Assembly: GCA_045642205.1 (NCBI GenBank)
Contig: JAZUIK010000004.1
Coordinates: 1-58,284, forward strand
Source: RUG760 sp045642205
GTDB taxonomy: Bacteria; Bacillota; Clostridia; Lachnospirales; Bianqueaceae
Direction: 5' to 3'
DNA: 58,284 bases
Below the pieces are notes generated by a model. The model had not been told where the DNA came from. It did not search any database and worked only from the letters and a program-made list of their open reading frames with translations. Made by a program: the position numbers and the translations under genes. Positions within the stretch are counted from its first letter, which is position 1. Every line of letters starts with the position of its first letter. Positions 22,554 through 30,764 of this stretch are shown piece after piece.

Positions 22554-24821
22554 ATGAAAACAACGATCAATCAACAGTGGTTATTTACAAAGGACCTGAC
22601 ACTGGCAGAAAACAATGCCAAGGTGCTGCAGGAAGAAAAGTGGGAAAAGGTTGACCTTCCCCATACCTGGAATGGTAAGGATGGACAGGATGGCGGCGGA
22701 GATTTCTACCGTGGTACCTGTCTGTACGCAAAGTATCTTACGAAAGCAGAATGCGAAGGGGACTTGGTCTATCTGGAATTTGAAGGCGTCAATGCTTCTG
22801 CAGATGTCTATGTCAATGGCAAACTTGCTGCCCATCATGATGGAGGTTATTCTACCTTCCGCGTCAATATCACGGACCTGCTCCAGGACGAGAATCTTCT
22901 GATCGTTGCAGTCGATAACTCTGCCAACGACCGTATCTATCCTCAGATGGCGGATTTTACCTTCTATGGCGGTATCTATCGTAATGTCAATCTGATCACA
23001 GTACCGAAGACTCATTTCGATCTGGACCATCTGGGAAGTCAGGCGATCAAGGTCACTCCCGTTATGGAAGGTGAAGATGCCAAGGTTACCATCGAGACCT
23101 GGATCTCCAATGCAGAAGGCGGAGAAAAGATCCGTTACAGCATCGAGGAAGAGGGAAAAGAGATCCTGGAGAAGACTCTTGCAGTGGGCGAGACGGCAGA
23201 GTTTACCATTGAAAAAGCTCATCTGTGGAATGGTCTTAAGGATCCCTTCCTGTATACTGCTAAGGCAGTTTTGATCAGCGGAGATGTCGTAGTCGATGAG
23301 AGAGAGGTCCGTTTCGGATGCCGCAGCTTTGAGATCGACCCGGATAAGGGATTTATCCTGAATGGAAAGAGCTATCCCCTTCGCGGTGTCAGCCGTCATC
23401 AGGATCGGCCGGAGATCGGTAATGCCCTTCTTCCCGAGCATCACATCGAAGACATGGATCTGATCTGTGAGCTGGGTGCTACCACCATCCGTCTGGCTCA
23501 TTATCAGCACAATCAGGTGTTCTACGATCTGTGCGATGAGCGCGGTCTGGTCATCTGGGCAGAGATCCCCTATATCAGCCGCCATATGCCTGATGGCAGA
23601 GAGAATACGATCTCTCAGATGAAAGAACTGATCACGCAGAACTATAACCATCCCAGTATTTTCGTATGGGGACTTTCCAACGAGATCACCATGGGAGGAG
23701 ATTCCGATCCGGATCTTCTGGAAAATCATCGGATCCTGAACGATCTTGTCCATGAGATGGATAAGACCAGAAAGACCACCATGGCAGTCGTTTCCATGTG
23801 TCCCACTGACAGCCCCTATCTGGAGATTCCGGATGTATTGTCCTGGAACCATTATTTCGGATGGTATGGCGGTGATACCACCATGAATGGTCCCTGGATG
23901 GACAAATTCCATGCACAGCATCCCACCATTCCTGTCGGTATGTCCGAGTATGGTGCGGAAGCGCTGAACTGGCATACTTCCGATCCTCAGCAGGGTGACT
24001 ATACGGAAGAATATCAGGCCTTCTACCATGAGGAACTGATCAAGCAGCTCTTTAGCAGAGAGTATATCTGGGCAACCCATTGCTGGAATATGTTTGACTT
24101 TGCTGCGGACGCCAGAAGTGAAGGCGGCGAAGATGGTATGAACCACAAGGGTCTGGTGACCTTTGATCGTAAGTATAAAAAGGATGCTTTCTATGCTTAC
24201 AAGGCTTGGCTTTCTGATGTGCCCTTCGTACATATCTGTGGTAAGCGCTATGTGGACCGTGTGGAGGATGTCACCAAGGTGACCGTCTATTCCAACCTGC
24301 CTGAAGTGGAACTGTTTGCCAATGGAGAATCTCTGGGTAAGCAGGAAAGCAAGGAGCACTTCTTCTATTTCCAGGTTCCCAACAAGGGAGAGACTGAACT
24401 GAAGGCAGTTGCAAGAGAGTGCGAAGATACCTCCCGAATCGTCAAAGTGGAGAAGTTCAATGACGCCTATGTCATGAAGGAGACCGGCGTTGTCATCAAC
24501 TGGTTCGACATTACGACTCCTGAGGGACGTTTTTCCATTAACGATAAATTAAGTGATGTGACCAAACATCCCATGGCTGTTTTGATGCTGGGACTGTTTG
24601 TGAAGAAACTGATGCCCAAGAAGGATAAGAAGTCCGGAAAGAAGAAGGGTAGTGGAATGAATATGGGTGCCATGATGAAAAATAAGGATGCCCTGTTCGC
24701 CATGATGGGTGGATTTACAGTCAAGCGTATGATCTCCATGCTGAAGACTGCAGGCTTGAATACGCCCACCAAAGAAGAGATCCTGAAACTGAATAAGCGT
24801 CTGAATCGGATCAAGAAGTAA
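22554..24821 (+). CDS. Glycoside hydrolase family 2 enzyme with a basic C-terminal tail
   Basis: Cytoplasmic GH2 enzyme, 755 residues, beta-galactosidase or beta-glucuronidase type. The order is a sugar-binding sandwich (1-170), an immunoglobulin-like domain (to about 265) and a TIM barrel with PLRGVSRHQDRPEIG. The acid/base is Glu377 in WGLSNEI and the nucleophile Glu465 in GMSEYGAEA. The ATG at 22554 has GGAGG five bases upstream. From about residue 687 it carries an unusual lysine- and methionine-rich extension (KKDKKSGKKKGSGMNMGAMM, then a helix ending LNKRLNRIKK) that I cannot assign. No signal peptide. The substrate is probably a beta-galactoside taken up by this or another importer. 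Confidence 0.9.
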   Translation: MKTTINQQWLFTKDLTLAENNAKVLQEEKWEKVDLPHTWNGKDGQDGGGDFYRGTCLYAKYLTKAECEGDLVYLEFEGVNASADVYVNGKLAAHHDGGYSTFRVNITDLLQDENLLIVAVDNSANDRIYPQMADFTFYGGIYRNVNLITVPKTHFDLDHLGSQAIKVTPVMEGEDAKVTIETWISNAEGGEKIRYSIEEEGKEILEKTLAVGETAEFTIEKAHLWNGLKDPFLYTAKAVLISGDVVVDEREVRFGCRSFEIDPDKGFILNGKSYPLRGVSRHQDRPEIGNALLPEHHIEDMDLICELGATTIRLAHYQHNQVFYDLCDERGLVIWAEIPYISRHMPDGRENTISQMKELITQNYNHPSIFVWGLSNEITMGGDSDPDLLENHRILNDLVHEMDKTRKTTMAVVSMCPTDSPYLEIPDVLSWNHYFGWYGGDTTMNGPWMDKFHAQHPTIPVGMSEYGAEALNWHTSDPQQGDYTEEYQAFYHEELIKQLFSREYIWATHCWNMFDFAADARSEGGEDGMNHKGLVTFDRKYKKDAFYAYKAWLSDVPFVHICGKRYVDRVEDVTKVTVYSNLPEVELFANGESLGKQESKEHFFYFQVPNKGETELKAVARECEDTSRIVKVEKFNDAYVMKETGVVINWFDITTPEGRFSINDKLSDVTKHPMAVLMLGLFVKKLMPKKDKKSGKKKGSGMNMGAMMKNKDALFAMMGGFTVKRMISMLKTAGLNTPTKEEILKLNKRLNRIKK

Positions 24822-24828
24822 AAAGACA

Positions 24829-24889
24829 AAAAAACCTATGGCTCGTTCAAAATGAAGTAGATTCATGTTGAAAGGACCATAGGTTTTTT
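24829..24889. terminator. Bidirectional terminator between GH2 and the cystatin-like gene
   Basis: Perfect 13-base arms AAAAAACCTATGG (24829-24841) and CCATAGGTTTTTT (24877-24889) between convergent genes. Confidence 0.88.
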
Positions 24890-24940
24890 GATCGTATTCG
24901 GGTTCTAAAACAGGGTCAGACTCCAAAACTTCGGGAGATG

Positions 24941-25654
24941 TTAATACTCGAAAGCATCCACAGAGGTGATCTGATTGGTTCCGTCCACTCCGGCATAGAT
25001 CGTGACAACGCACAGACCGGTCTGTGGCTCAGCGGTCATGGTGACAGCCTTGCACAGTACGGTATAGTTGACGCCGGCAACGACCTGGATACCGAGCAGA
25101 GCGATGGGCTCGAATCCAACACCGGTATAATCGGCGATGGCAGCTTCAAACGCATTCTTGCAGTCACCCTCAAGACCTGCTCCGAAAGCATCATCCACCA
25201 TCCAGCCTCCAAGCAGGGTCTCATTGGTGAACTCGTTGGTATTACCAAGGAAAGAGATCAGATCGACCTCGGTCACGTCCAGGATCTCGGCATTATCTTC
25301 CAGATCAGCATAAACGGTAACAACAGAGATCTTGGTGATGAGATCAGCGGTAACGAGGGTCTCACGGCAAAGGATCTTGTAATTGGTTCCGGCTACAACC
25401 TGAGAGCCAAGATAGCCAATGGGTGTCAGACCGGCGCCGGTATAGCCATCCAGTGCTTTTTCGAAAGCAGCTTTGGCCTCAGCGGGAAGTTCGATCTCTT
25501 TGGCTTCTTCAATGGTCCAGCCACCAGCGCTTTCGGTGTTGATCTCTTCGGCATTATCACCTTCGGTAAGGACTGTTGTCTTTTGGGAACCGCAAGCCAT
25601 TAATCCAAGGGAAAGGGCAAAAACAAGTAAAACGGCAATAATTTTTTTCATCAA
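24941..25654 (-). CDS. Lipoprotein with two cystatin-like repeats
   Basis: A 237-residue secreted lipoprotein. The signal peptide ends in the lipobox LMAC (Cys21). After a short acidic linker come two homologous units of about 100 residues. Each has GGW (44-46, 149-151), a helix, YTGAG/YTGVG, L-G-x-QVVAG-x-NY (QVVAG at 85-89 and 190-194), an I/VLC strand and a VVT-x-YA strand. GG near the N-terminus, the alpha helix and QVVAG in the first hairpin are the hallmark of cystatins, inhibitors of papain-type proteases. The classical C-terminal PW pair is not evident. Possible roles are protease inhibition at the cell surface or simply a cystatin fold. AAGGAGGAG precedes the start. Confidence 0.75.
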   Translation of the reverse strand: MMKKIIAVLLVFALSLGLMACGSQKTTVLTEGDNAEEINTESAGGWTIEEAKEIELPAEAKAAFEKALDGYTGAGLTPIGYLGSQVVAGTNYKILCRETLVTADLITKISVVTVYADLEDNAEILDVTEVDLISFLGNTNEFTNETLLGGWMVDDAFGAGLEGDCKNAFEAAIADYTGVGFEPIALLGIQVVAGVNYTVLCKAVTMTAEPQTGLCVVTIYAGVDGTNQITSVDAFEY

Positions 25655-25773
25655 ATTCTCCTCCTTGATGAGATGAGATTGCCAACAGGATGGTCATATG
25701 AAAACGACCATTTGGATGGCTTGTATTATACCACTCGATTGGAAATATGTTAATCATATAGGGAAGAGATCAT

Positions 25774-25802
25774 TTGCATGTGAAAGAGATATCCGATAAG
25801 AT
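25774..25802 (+). promoter_or_regulatory. Candidate promoter of the nitroreductase gene
   Basis: TTGCAT (25774-25779) and TAAGAT (25797-25802), 17-base spacing, about 50 bases before the start codon. Confidence 0.45.
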
Positions 25803-25855
25803 ATAGGAAATATCGATGCAGAAAATCGGAATGAACAATAAAGGAGAACAACAAA

Positions 25856-26443
25856 ATGATGCTGAAGGATCTGGTGTTACAAAACAGAAGTTACCGTGGA
25901 TTCGATGAGTCCAGAAAGATCACCATGGAAGAATTACTGGACATGATCGATCATGCCAGACTGACGCCCAGCAGTCGGAATGCGCAGCCTCTTTGCTACT
26001 ATGCAGCGAACGAAACAGACGAGGTGGCAAAGATACAGGCACAGACCAAGTGGGCGGGAGCGCTCCCTGAACTAAACCTTCCCTTTGAAGGGAAAAAGCC
26101 CACAGCCTTTATTGTCGTCTGTATCAATAAAACCATTTCTGATCAGATCCAGGCTTTTCAGAAGGATGTGGGCATTGCAGCCCAGACGATTCTCTTGAGA
26201 GCTGCCGAAATGGGACTTGGCGGATGTATGATCGGAAGTTTTGCTGCAGGAAAGCTGTCCGGAGAACTGGAACTGCCGGAGGATATCCTTCCGCAGCTGG
26301 TGATCGCTCTGGGAAAGCCCATGGAGACAGTGAAGATCGTGGAGGTCGAAGAGGGCGACTCTGTCAAATATTATCGTGATGAAGCCAATGTACACTATGT
26401 ACCAAAGAGAAAGCTCGAAGATATCGTGATCACAAAGCGATAA
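25856..26443 (+). CDS. Nitroreductase-family FMN oxidoreductase
   Basis: A 195-residue homodimeric FMN enzyme of the nitroreductase family, which reduces nitro groups, quinones or enones with NAD(P)H in the cytoplasm. The N-terminal LQNRSYRGFD with DHARLTPSSRNAQP is the FMN-binding signature; GLGGCMIGSF is the later conserved loop. AAGGAG is near the start; the tandem ATGs leave the exact start open by one residue. It has its own promoter and stands apart from the downstream ATPase unit. Confidence 0.88.
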   Translation: MMLKDLVLQNRSYRGFDESRKITMEELLDMIDHARLTPSSRNAQPLCYYAANETDEVAKIQAQTKWAGALPELNLPFEGKKPTAFIVVCINKTISDQIQAFQKDVGIAAQTILLRAAEMGLGGCMIGSFAAGKLSGELELPEDILPQLVIALGKPMETVKIVEVEEGDSVKYYRDEANVHYVPKRKLEDIVITKR

Positions 26444-26479
26444 GTTACGGATAAGTACAAAGTGATGAGACTCCCGGCA

Positions 26480-26508
26480 TTGAAGGGATTTGTAAACTAT
26501 TGTATAAT
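26480..26508 (+). promoter_or_regulatory. Strong promoter of the Lon-like ATPase unit
   Basis: TTGAAG (26480-26485) and a perfect TATAAT (26503-26508), 17 bases apart, 36 bases before the start codon. Confidence 0.75.
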
Positions 26509-26543
26509 AGTGTGATTACGTATATAGATTCAAAGGAGCCGCT

Positions 26544-28025
26544 ATGCCCGTTTTTGATTTCAGCAGTGAGAAGAAGGAAGCCGTCAAAGTTGAAGCGACC
26601 TATGAGATCTTCCTAAGCAGCAATAAGACAGCCGATCCGGAGCACCCCATTATGGTGCTGGACAACAAAACTGTCAAAATGGCACACCATACCTCCGGTA
26701 TGTTCTTAAGCCCGGTAAAGGGAACCGCCTTCACATGTGAGGGGGAGAACAAGGATTGCAATATCCTGAAGATCGATGCCCGTTTTGTCAGTCTGACCAA
26801 GTGGCTGGGTGAAAATCATATTATGGTCCGTTTGAGCGGTGCCGATACGGAAGAGGGCTATGCAGTCTATAAGATCAAGGAGACAGGTATCGCCATGCGC
26901 GGTGCGAAGCTTTCCGGTGAGAACGGATTTCTTCAGTTTATGATGGACCGTCTGTTCCAGAGTGATGCACCCCAGGAAACAGAAGGAAATATCGAGGATG
27001 AAGAAGATGCTGACAGCATGAAGCTGACCAGTATCCAGAGTATTACGGACTATCTGACCTGTGCAGGCAGTACCCTTCCCGATAATATCCGCCTGTGGGC
27101 CAGAAGAAATCTGGCAGTGGCAAAGTCCTCCGAGGTTACGCCGGAAGAAAGACGTCATGCCCAGAGAGCGCTGTCCATGATGCTGAATATCCAGTGGAAG
27201 AATACGAATTTTGAGCCCATCGATCCGGTGGAGGCAAGAAGGATCCTGGATGAGGAACTCTATGGACTGGAGAGAGTCAAGCAGAGGATCATCGAGACCA
27301 TTATCCAGATCAATCGTACCCATACTTTACCCGCATACGGTATTCTGATTATCGGACCAGCCGGAACCGGTAAGTCTCAGATCGCTTATGCGATCGCCAG
27401 GATCCTGAAGATCTCCTGGACGACGCTGGAAATGAGCTCCATCAACGACCCGGAACAGCTGACGGGCAGCTCCCGTATCTATGCCAATGCCAAGCCCGGT
27501 CTGATCATGGAAGCCTTTTCGAATGCGGAGAGCTCCAACCTGGTCTTTATTATCAACGAGCTGGATAAGGCATCCTCCGGAAAGGGTAATGGCAACCCTG
27601 CCGATGTTTTGCTGACGTTGCTGGATAACCTTGGTTTTACCGATAATTATGTAGAGTGTAATATTCCTACAGCCGGTGTATATGCGGTGGCAACAGCCAA
27701 CGATCGCAATGCCATCAGCGCACCGTTGATGTCCCGTTTCGCGGTCATCGAACTGCCGGATTACACTATGGAAGAGAAGAGACAGATCTTCACACGCTTT
27801 GCTATGCCTAAGGTATTGAAGCGCATCGGTCTTCTAAGTGAAGAGATCGTTCTGACGGAAGATGCACTGGACGCTGTTATGGAGGTCTATGAGCATACTT
27901 CCGGTATCCGCGATATCGAGCAGGCAGCAGAACATATTGCAGCCAACGCTCTGTATCAGATCGAAGCAGAAAATAAGACGCAGGTAGTCTTTGACGGACA
28001 GATGATCCGTGACCTGTTAAAATAA
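26544..28025 (+). CDS. Lon-like AAA+ ATPase without protease domain, altered Walker B
   Basis: A 493-residue cytoplasmic ATPase. Residues 1-230 form a domain I do not recognise. From 235 (ILDEELYGLERVKQRIIE) it follows the Lon ATPase module: Walker A GPAGTGKS at 271-278, LTGSSRIYANAKPGLI, NPADVLLTLLD, sensor-type ATANDRNAISAPLMSRF and an alpha-helical lid ending near 493. The S16 protease domain with its Ser-Lys dyad is absent. Walker B reads LVFIINELD, with Asn338 where Lon has the Mg2+-binding Asp, so hydrolysis may be weak. It is the first gene of a tight three-gene unit, 40 bases before the next start. Role unknown; a remodelling or sensing ATPase is plausible. Confidence 0.82.
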   Translation: MPVFDFSSEKKEAVKVEATYEIFLSSNKTADPEHPIMVLDNKTVKMAHHTSGMFLSPVKGTAFTCEGENKDCNILKIDARFVSLTKWLGENHIMVRLSGADTEEGYAVYKIKETGIAMRGAKLSGENGFLQFMMDRLFQSDAPQETEGNIEDEEDADSMKLTSIQSITDYLTCAGSTLPDNIRLWARRNLAVAKSSEVTPEERRHAQRALSMMLNIQWKNTNFEPIDPVEARRILDEELYGLERVKQRIIETIIQINRTHTLPAYGILIIGPAGTGKSQIAYAIARILKISWTTLEMSSINDPEQLTGSSRIYANAKPGLIMEAFSNAESSNLVFIINELDKASSGKGNGNPADVLLTLLDNLGFTDNYVECNIPTAGVYAVATANDRNAISAPLMSRFAVIELPDYTMEEKRQIFTRFAMPKVLKRIGLLSEEIVLTEDALDAVMEVYEHTSGIRDIEQAAEHIAANALYQIEAENKTQVVFDGQMIRDLLK

Positions 28026-28065
28026 ATTGCCCAACGAATCTTTATAAGAGGAGTTTTAGAATACT

Positions 28066-29175
28066 ATGTCAAATGAAACGACGCCGGAAAAAAAATCCGG
28101 AGGCGCTTTGAAGACCCTGGGAAGAGTGTTGGCCACCCTTGGTGTGACTTTGATCATTGTTGTGATCGCTCTGATAGGTACTCTGTTTGCTGTGTTCAGA
28201 GGACCCAGCGAATCTCTTCGCCGGATCGTGACCTTGTCCTTCAATGAGACCAGTGCGGTCTATTGGGTGCCGGATCTGTTTCTTCCTCATGAAAAGGTGG
28301 AGGAATATCTGGCTTCCAAGCAGGCCTCCATGGAATCTCAGATTCAGGTGACCAATACGGACCTGATCCAGATTACCGCTCAGAAGACCAAAGATCCTGT
28401 GCTGAATGAGGCAGGAGAAGTGGTAGAGGTTCCTGTGGAACAGGAAACGCAGGAGGTATATGAACAGGATCCGGACGGAGACGGTATCATTGTCGAAGAG
28501 GTCCATGGACCTACCTACAGTGGGTATATGATGATCGTTCTGGATCCTTCCCGTATGGCACTGGGAAGGCCGAGTACTTATGGCGATAAAGGTCTGACAT
28601 TGATGCAGATGTATAATTCCTTCGGAGCTGTCGCAGCGATCAATGGCGGAGGCTTTGAAGACCCGAATGGTGAGGGTCTGGGTGGAATTCCCGAAGGTGC
28701 CGTTATCTATAAGGGAGCGATCGCCTGGGGAGAGAACGGAGGTTCTCAGGCTATGGTCGGTTTTGATAAGGACCATCGTCTTTTGGTAGGAACCATGTCA
28801 CCCCAGGAATGTTTGGCGATGAATATGGAATTTGGATGTCATTTCGGCCCCAGCCTTATCATCAACGGTGTTCCGCAGAATGATTCCGGAACCTTTTTCA
28901 GCGGAGTCAACCCCAGAACAGCCATCGGTCAGAGATCGGATGGCGCGGTACTCCTTCTGGTCATCGAAGGGCGTCAGATCTATAGTCCCGGTGCTACACT
29001 GGAGGATCTGGTGGATATCATGCTGGAATACGGCGCAGTCAATGCATCGAATCTGGATGGCGGATCCTCTTCCATGATGATCTACAACGGCGAGATCGTG
29101 AATACCTGTGCATCCGTGATTGGCCCCAGAATGCTGCCGACAGGCTTTCTGGTCATGCCGATGCAAACAGAGTAA
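28066..29175 (+). CDS. Membrane-anchored phosphodiester-glycosidase (NAGPA) domain protein
   Basis: A 369-residue protein with one transmembrane helix near residues 20-45 and an extracellular part. From about 155 it shows the NAGPA/phosphodiester-glycosidase domain: YMMIVLDPSRMALG, AAINGGGFEDPNG, FGPSLIINGVPQ, NPRTAIGQRSDGAVLLLVIEGR and the C-terminal NLDGGSSSMM. Members remove sugar-phosphodiester caps and in Bacillota are often linked to exopolysaccharide or wall metabolism. It lies between the Lon-like ATPase and a second membrane-anchored protein 13 bases downstream. The linker at 110-145 is acidic and repetitive. Confidence 0.88.
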   Translation: MSNETTPEKKSGGALKTLGRVLATLGVTLIIVVIALIGTLFAVFRGPSESLRRIVTLSFNETSAVYWVPDLFLPHEKVEEYLASKQASMESQIQVTNTDLIQITAQKTKDPVLNEAGEVVEVPVEQETQEVYEQDPDGDGIIVEEVHGPTYSGYMMIVLDPSRMALGRPSTYGDKGLTLMQMYNSFGAVAAINGGGFEDPNGEGLGGIPEGAVIYKGAIAWGENGGSQAMVGFDKDHRLLVGTMSPQECLAMNMEFGCHFGPSLIINGVPQNDSGTFFSGVNPRTAIGQRSDGAVLLLVIEGRQIYSPGATLEDLVDIMLEYGAVNASNLDGGSSSMMIYNGEIVNTCASVIGPRMLPTGFLVMPMQTE

Positions 29176-29188
29176 GGAGGAATGAGAA

Positions 29189-30574
29189 ATGAAAAAGAAT
29201 AAAGCTCGTTCCTTCAAAAAGGGATTATTGATCTACTTTGTTACCGCGATCATTATGATCGGTATTGCTTTGGTAGTCTTCTGGAAATTCCTGGGAAGCT
29301 TTGAGGATTCCAGACCGAACCTGACAGCTGAAGCTTTTATGGAAACAGTGGATGATGCATATCTGGAAAAACTGGTCATTCAGTCGGCCGATCTGTTCCC
29401 CACGACGGAATTCGAAAACAGTGAAGCCATTGCATCTCAGTGCTTTGAGGCGATCCGTGGACAGAATATCTCGATCCGAAGACGCAGCGGAAGCCGCGCT
29501 CAGGTATATACGGATGAGAAGCCTGTCTATACGATCCGTGAAGGTGGAAGCGATCTGGCGGTTTTGACGCTAGAAAACAGCGGAGATGCGGGATTCGGAT
29601 ATAACACCTGGCAGGTGGCTGCAGTAACTCTGGCAGAAGAGTTTATCCCTGCGACCAGAGAGGTCAAAGTAACGGCACCCAGTGAAGCTGCGATCACGAT
29701 CAATGGCGTTGTGCTCTTAAGAGAGTATGAGACAGAAACCACTTTCTTCGATAAACTCACCGAGTTGGAGAAGACCTTCGAGAACCCGCTGAAAACATCA
29801 GTCTATACGATCAAAGGGATCTACGGAAATCTGGAGATCCATGTGCAGATGCCGGATGGAGAGGTTTTGGAACCGACCGTAGCGGATGGCAGTAACTTTG
29901 TCTATGAGCGCACGGAAATGCCCAGGACCATAACGATCCAGGCATCCAGTGCGGCAGCTTTGTCTATCTGCGGAGCAGCTGTGACAGAGGCATATCTTTC
30001 CAATGAGGAAGCCCTTCCCAAGCCTAACGGAGTGGAAGAGTATATCGGAGATTATGTATATCCTTCTCTTCGCACTTATGTGGTCCCTGATCTGTACACC
30101 AGAGAACTGACGATCCAGGCGGAAGAAAACGGTAATGTCTATACAGATCCTGAAGTTTTCGAAAATGGAACCCTGTCCTTTGGATGGAGCTGTGAAACGA
30201 TCAGTGAAGAGAGAATGGAGTTCTTGAGAGATTATTCTCAGAGATATATCCGTTATGCATCCAATTACGGTAATTCCGTATCGGAAAACTGGAGCAGTTT
30301 CGGTAGTTATCTTCTTTACGGAAGTGATCTGTACGAGCGTATGGTCGAGTTTCAGGATGGACTTAGCTGGACCCGCTCCACGCAGTGTGATCTGAAAGAC
30401 TGTGTTGTACTGCATTATCTGCCCTGTGGCGAGGATTGTTTCCTGGTCCGTGTACGGATGGAATATACGGTTACCAGAAGAAATGGAACCAGAGAAGAGG
30501 CACCGACCTTCGATCTGTTCTTTGTCAGAGATGGCAGCAGCTATAGCGCAGCACTGATGAATATCTGTGAGTGA
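29189..30574 (+). CDS. Single-span membrane protein of unknown function, large extracellular part
   Basis: A 461-residue protein. KKNKARSFKKG is a positively charged cytoplasmic start, residues 12-33 are a transmembrane helix, and the rest should be outside. The segments VTAPSEAAITINGV near 165-180 and ITIQASSAAALSICG near 250-265 look like two repeated beta modules similar in style to the repeats of TcaA-type cell-envelope proteins; this similarity is weak. The C-terminal domain ends with a YTVTRRNG...FDLFFVRDGSSY strand pattern like an NTF2-type fold. Third gene of the unit; it probably works with the NAGPA protein at the envelope. Confidence 0.75.
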   Translation: MKKNKARSFKKGLLIYFVTAIIMIGIALVVFWKFLGSFEDSRPNLTAEAFMETVDDAYLEKLVIQSADLFPTTEFENSEAIASQCFEAIRGQNISIRRRSGSRAQVYTDEKPVYTIREGGSDLAVLTLENSGDAGFGYNTWQVAAVTLAEEFIPATREVKVTAPSEAAITINGVVLLREYETETTFFDKLTELEKTFENPLKTSVYTIKGIYGNLEIHVQMPDGEVLEPTVADGSNFVYERTEMPRTITIQASSAAALSICGAAVTEAYLSNEEALPKPNGVEEYIGDYVYPSLRTYVVPDLYTRELTIQAEENGNVYTDPEVFENGTLSFGWSCETISEERMEFLRDYSQRYIRYASNYGNSVSENWSSFGSYLLYGSDLYERMVEFQDGLSWTRSTQCDLKDCVVLHYLPCGEDCFLVRVRMEYTVTRRNGTREEAPTFDLFFVRDGSSYSAALMNICE

Positions 30575-30635
30575 CATGCATAAAAAGTGCACAGAAAATG
30601 AATAATTATACATTCCAAATGTATAAAGTTGCACT
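30575..30635 (+). promoter_or_regulatory. Three tandem ARG-box-like operators upstream of argG
   Basis: Three 18-base elements resembling the ArgR/AhrC consensus: 30575-30592 (CATGCATAAAAAGTGCAC), 30597-30614 (AATGAATAATTATACATT) and 30618-30635 (AATGTATAAAGTTGCACT). The last two are separated by three bases, the known arrangement for paired ARG boxes; starts are 22 and 21 bases apart, so all lie on one DNA face. They abut the promoter -35, which suits arginine-dependent repression. Confidence 0.7.
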
Positions 30636-30663
30636 TGAAAACCAGAAAGAATTGGTGTATTAT
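30635..30663 (+). promoter_or_regulatory. Promoter of argG
   Basis: TTGAAA (30635-30640) and TATTAT (30658-30663), 17-base spacing, each five of six to consensus. The leader is about 95 bases long and contains GAGC/GCTC as a weak stem. Confidence 0.7.
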
Positions 30664-30764
30664 ACTATTTACGCGTTATCGCTGTATAAAAATAAATTCG
30701 GATGAATATCGACGAGCTGTTTTGGCTCGGGATGTTTCCATAAAGAAAAGAGAGGTCCTATAAA

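Noticed and set aside
26544..28025. Lon protease
   Set aside because: The S16 protease domain with catalytic Ser and Lys is absent; the protein ends after the AAA lid.
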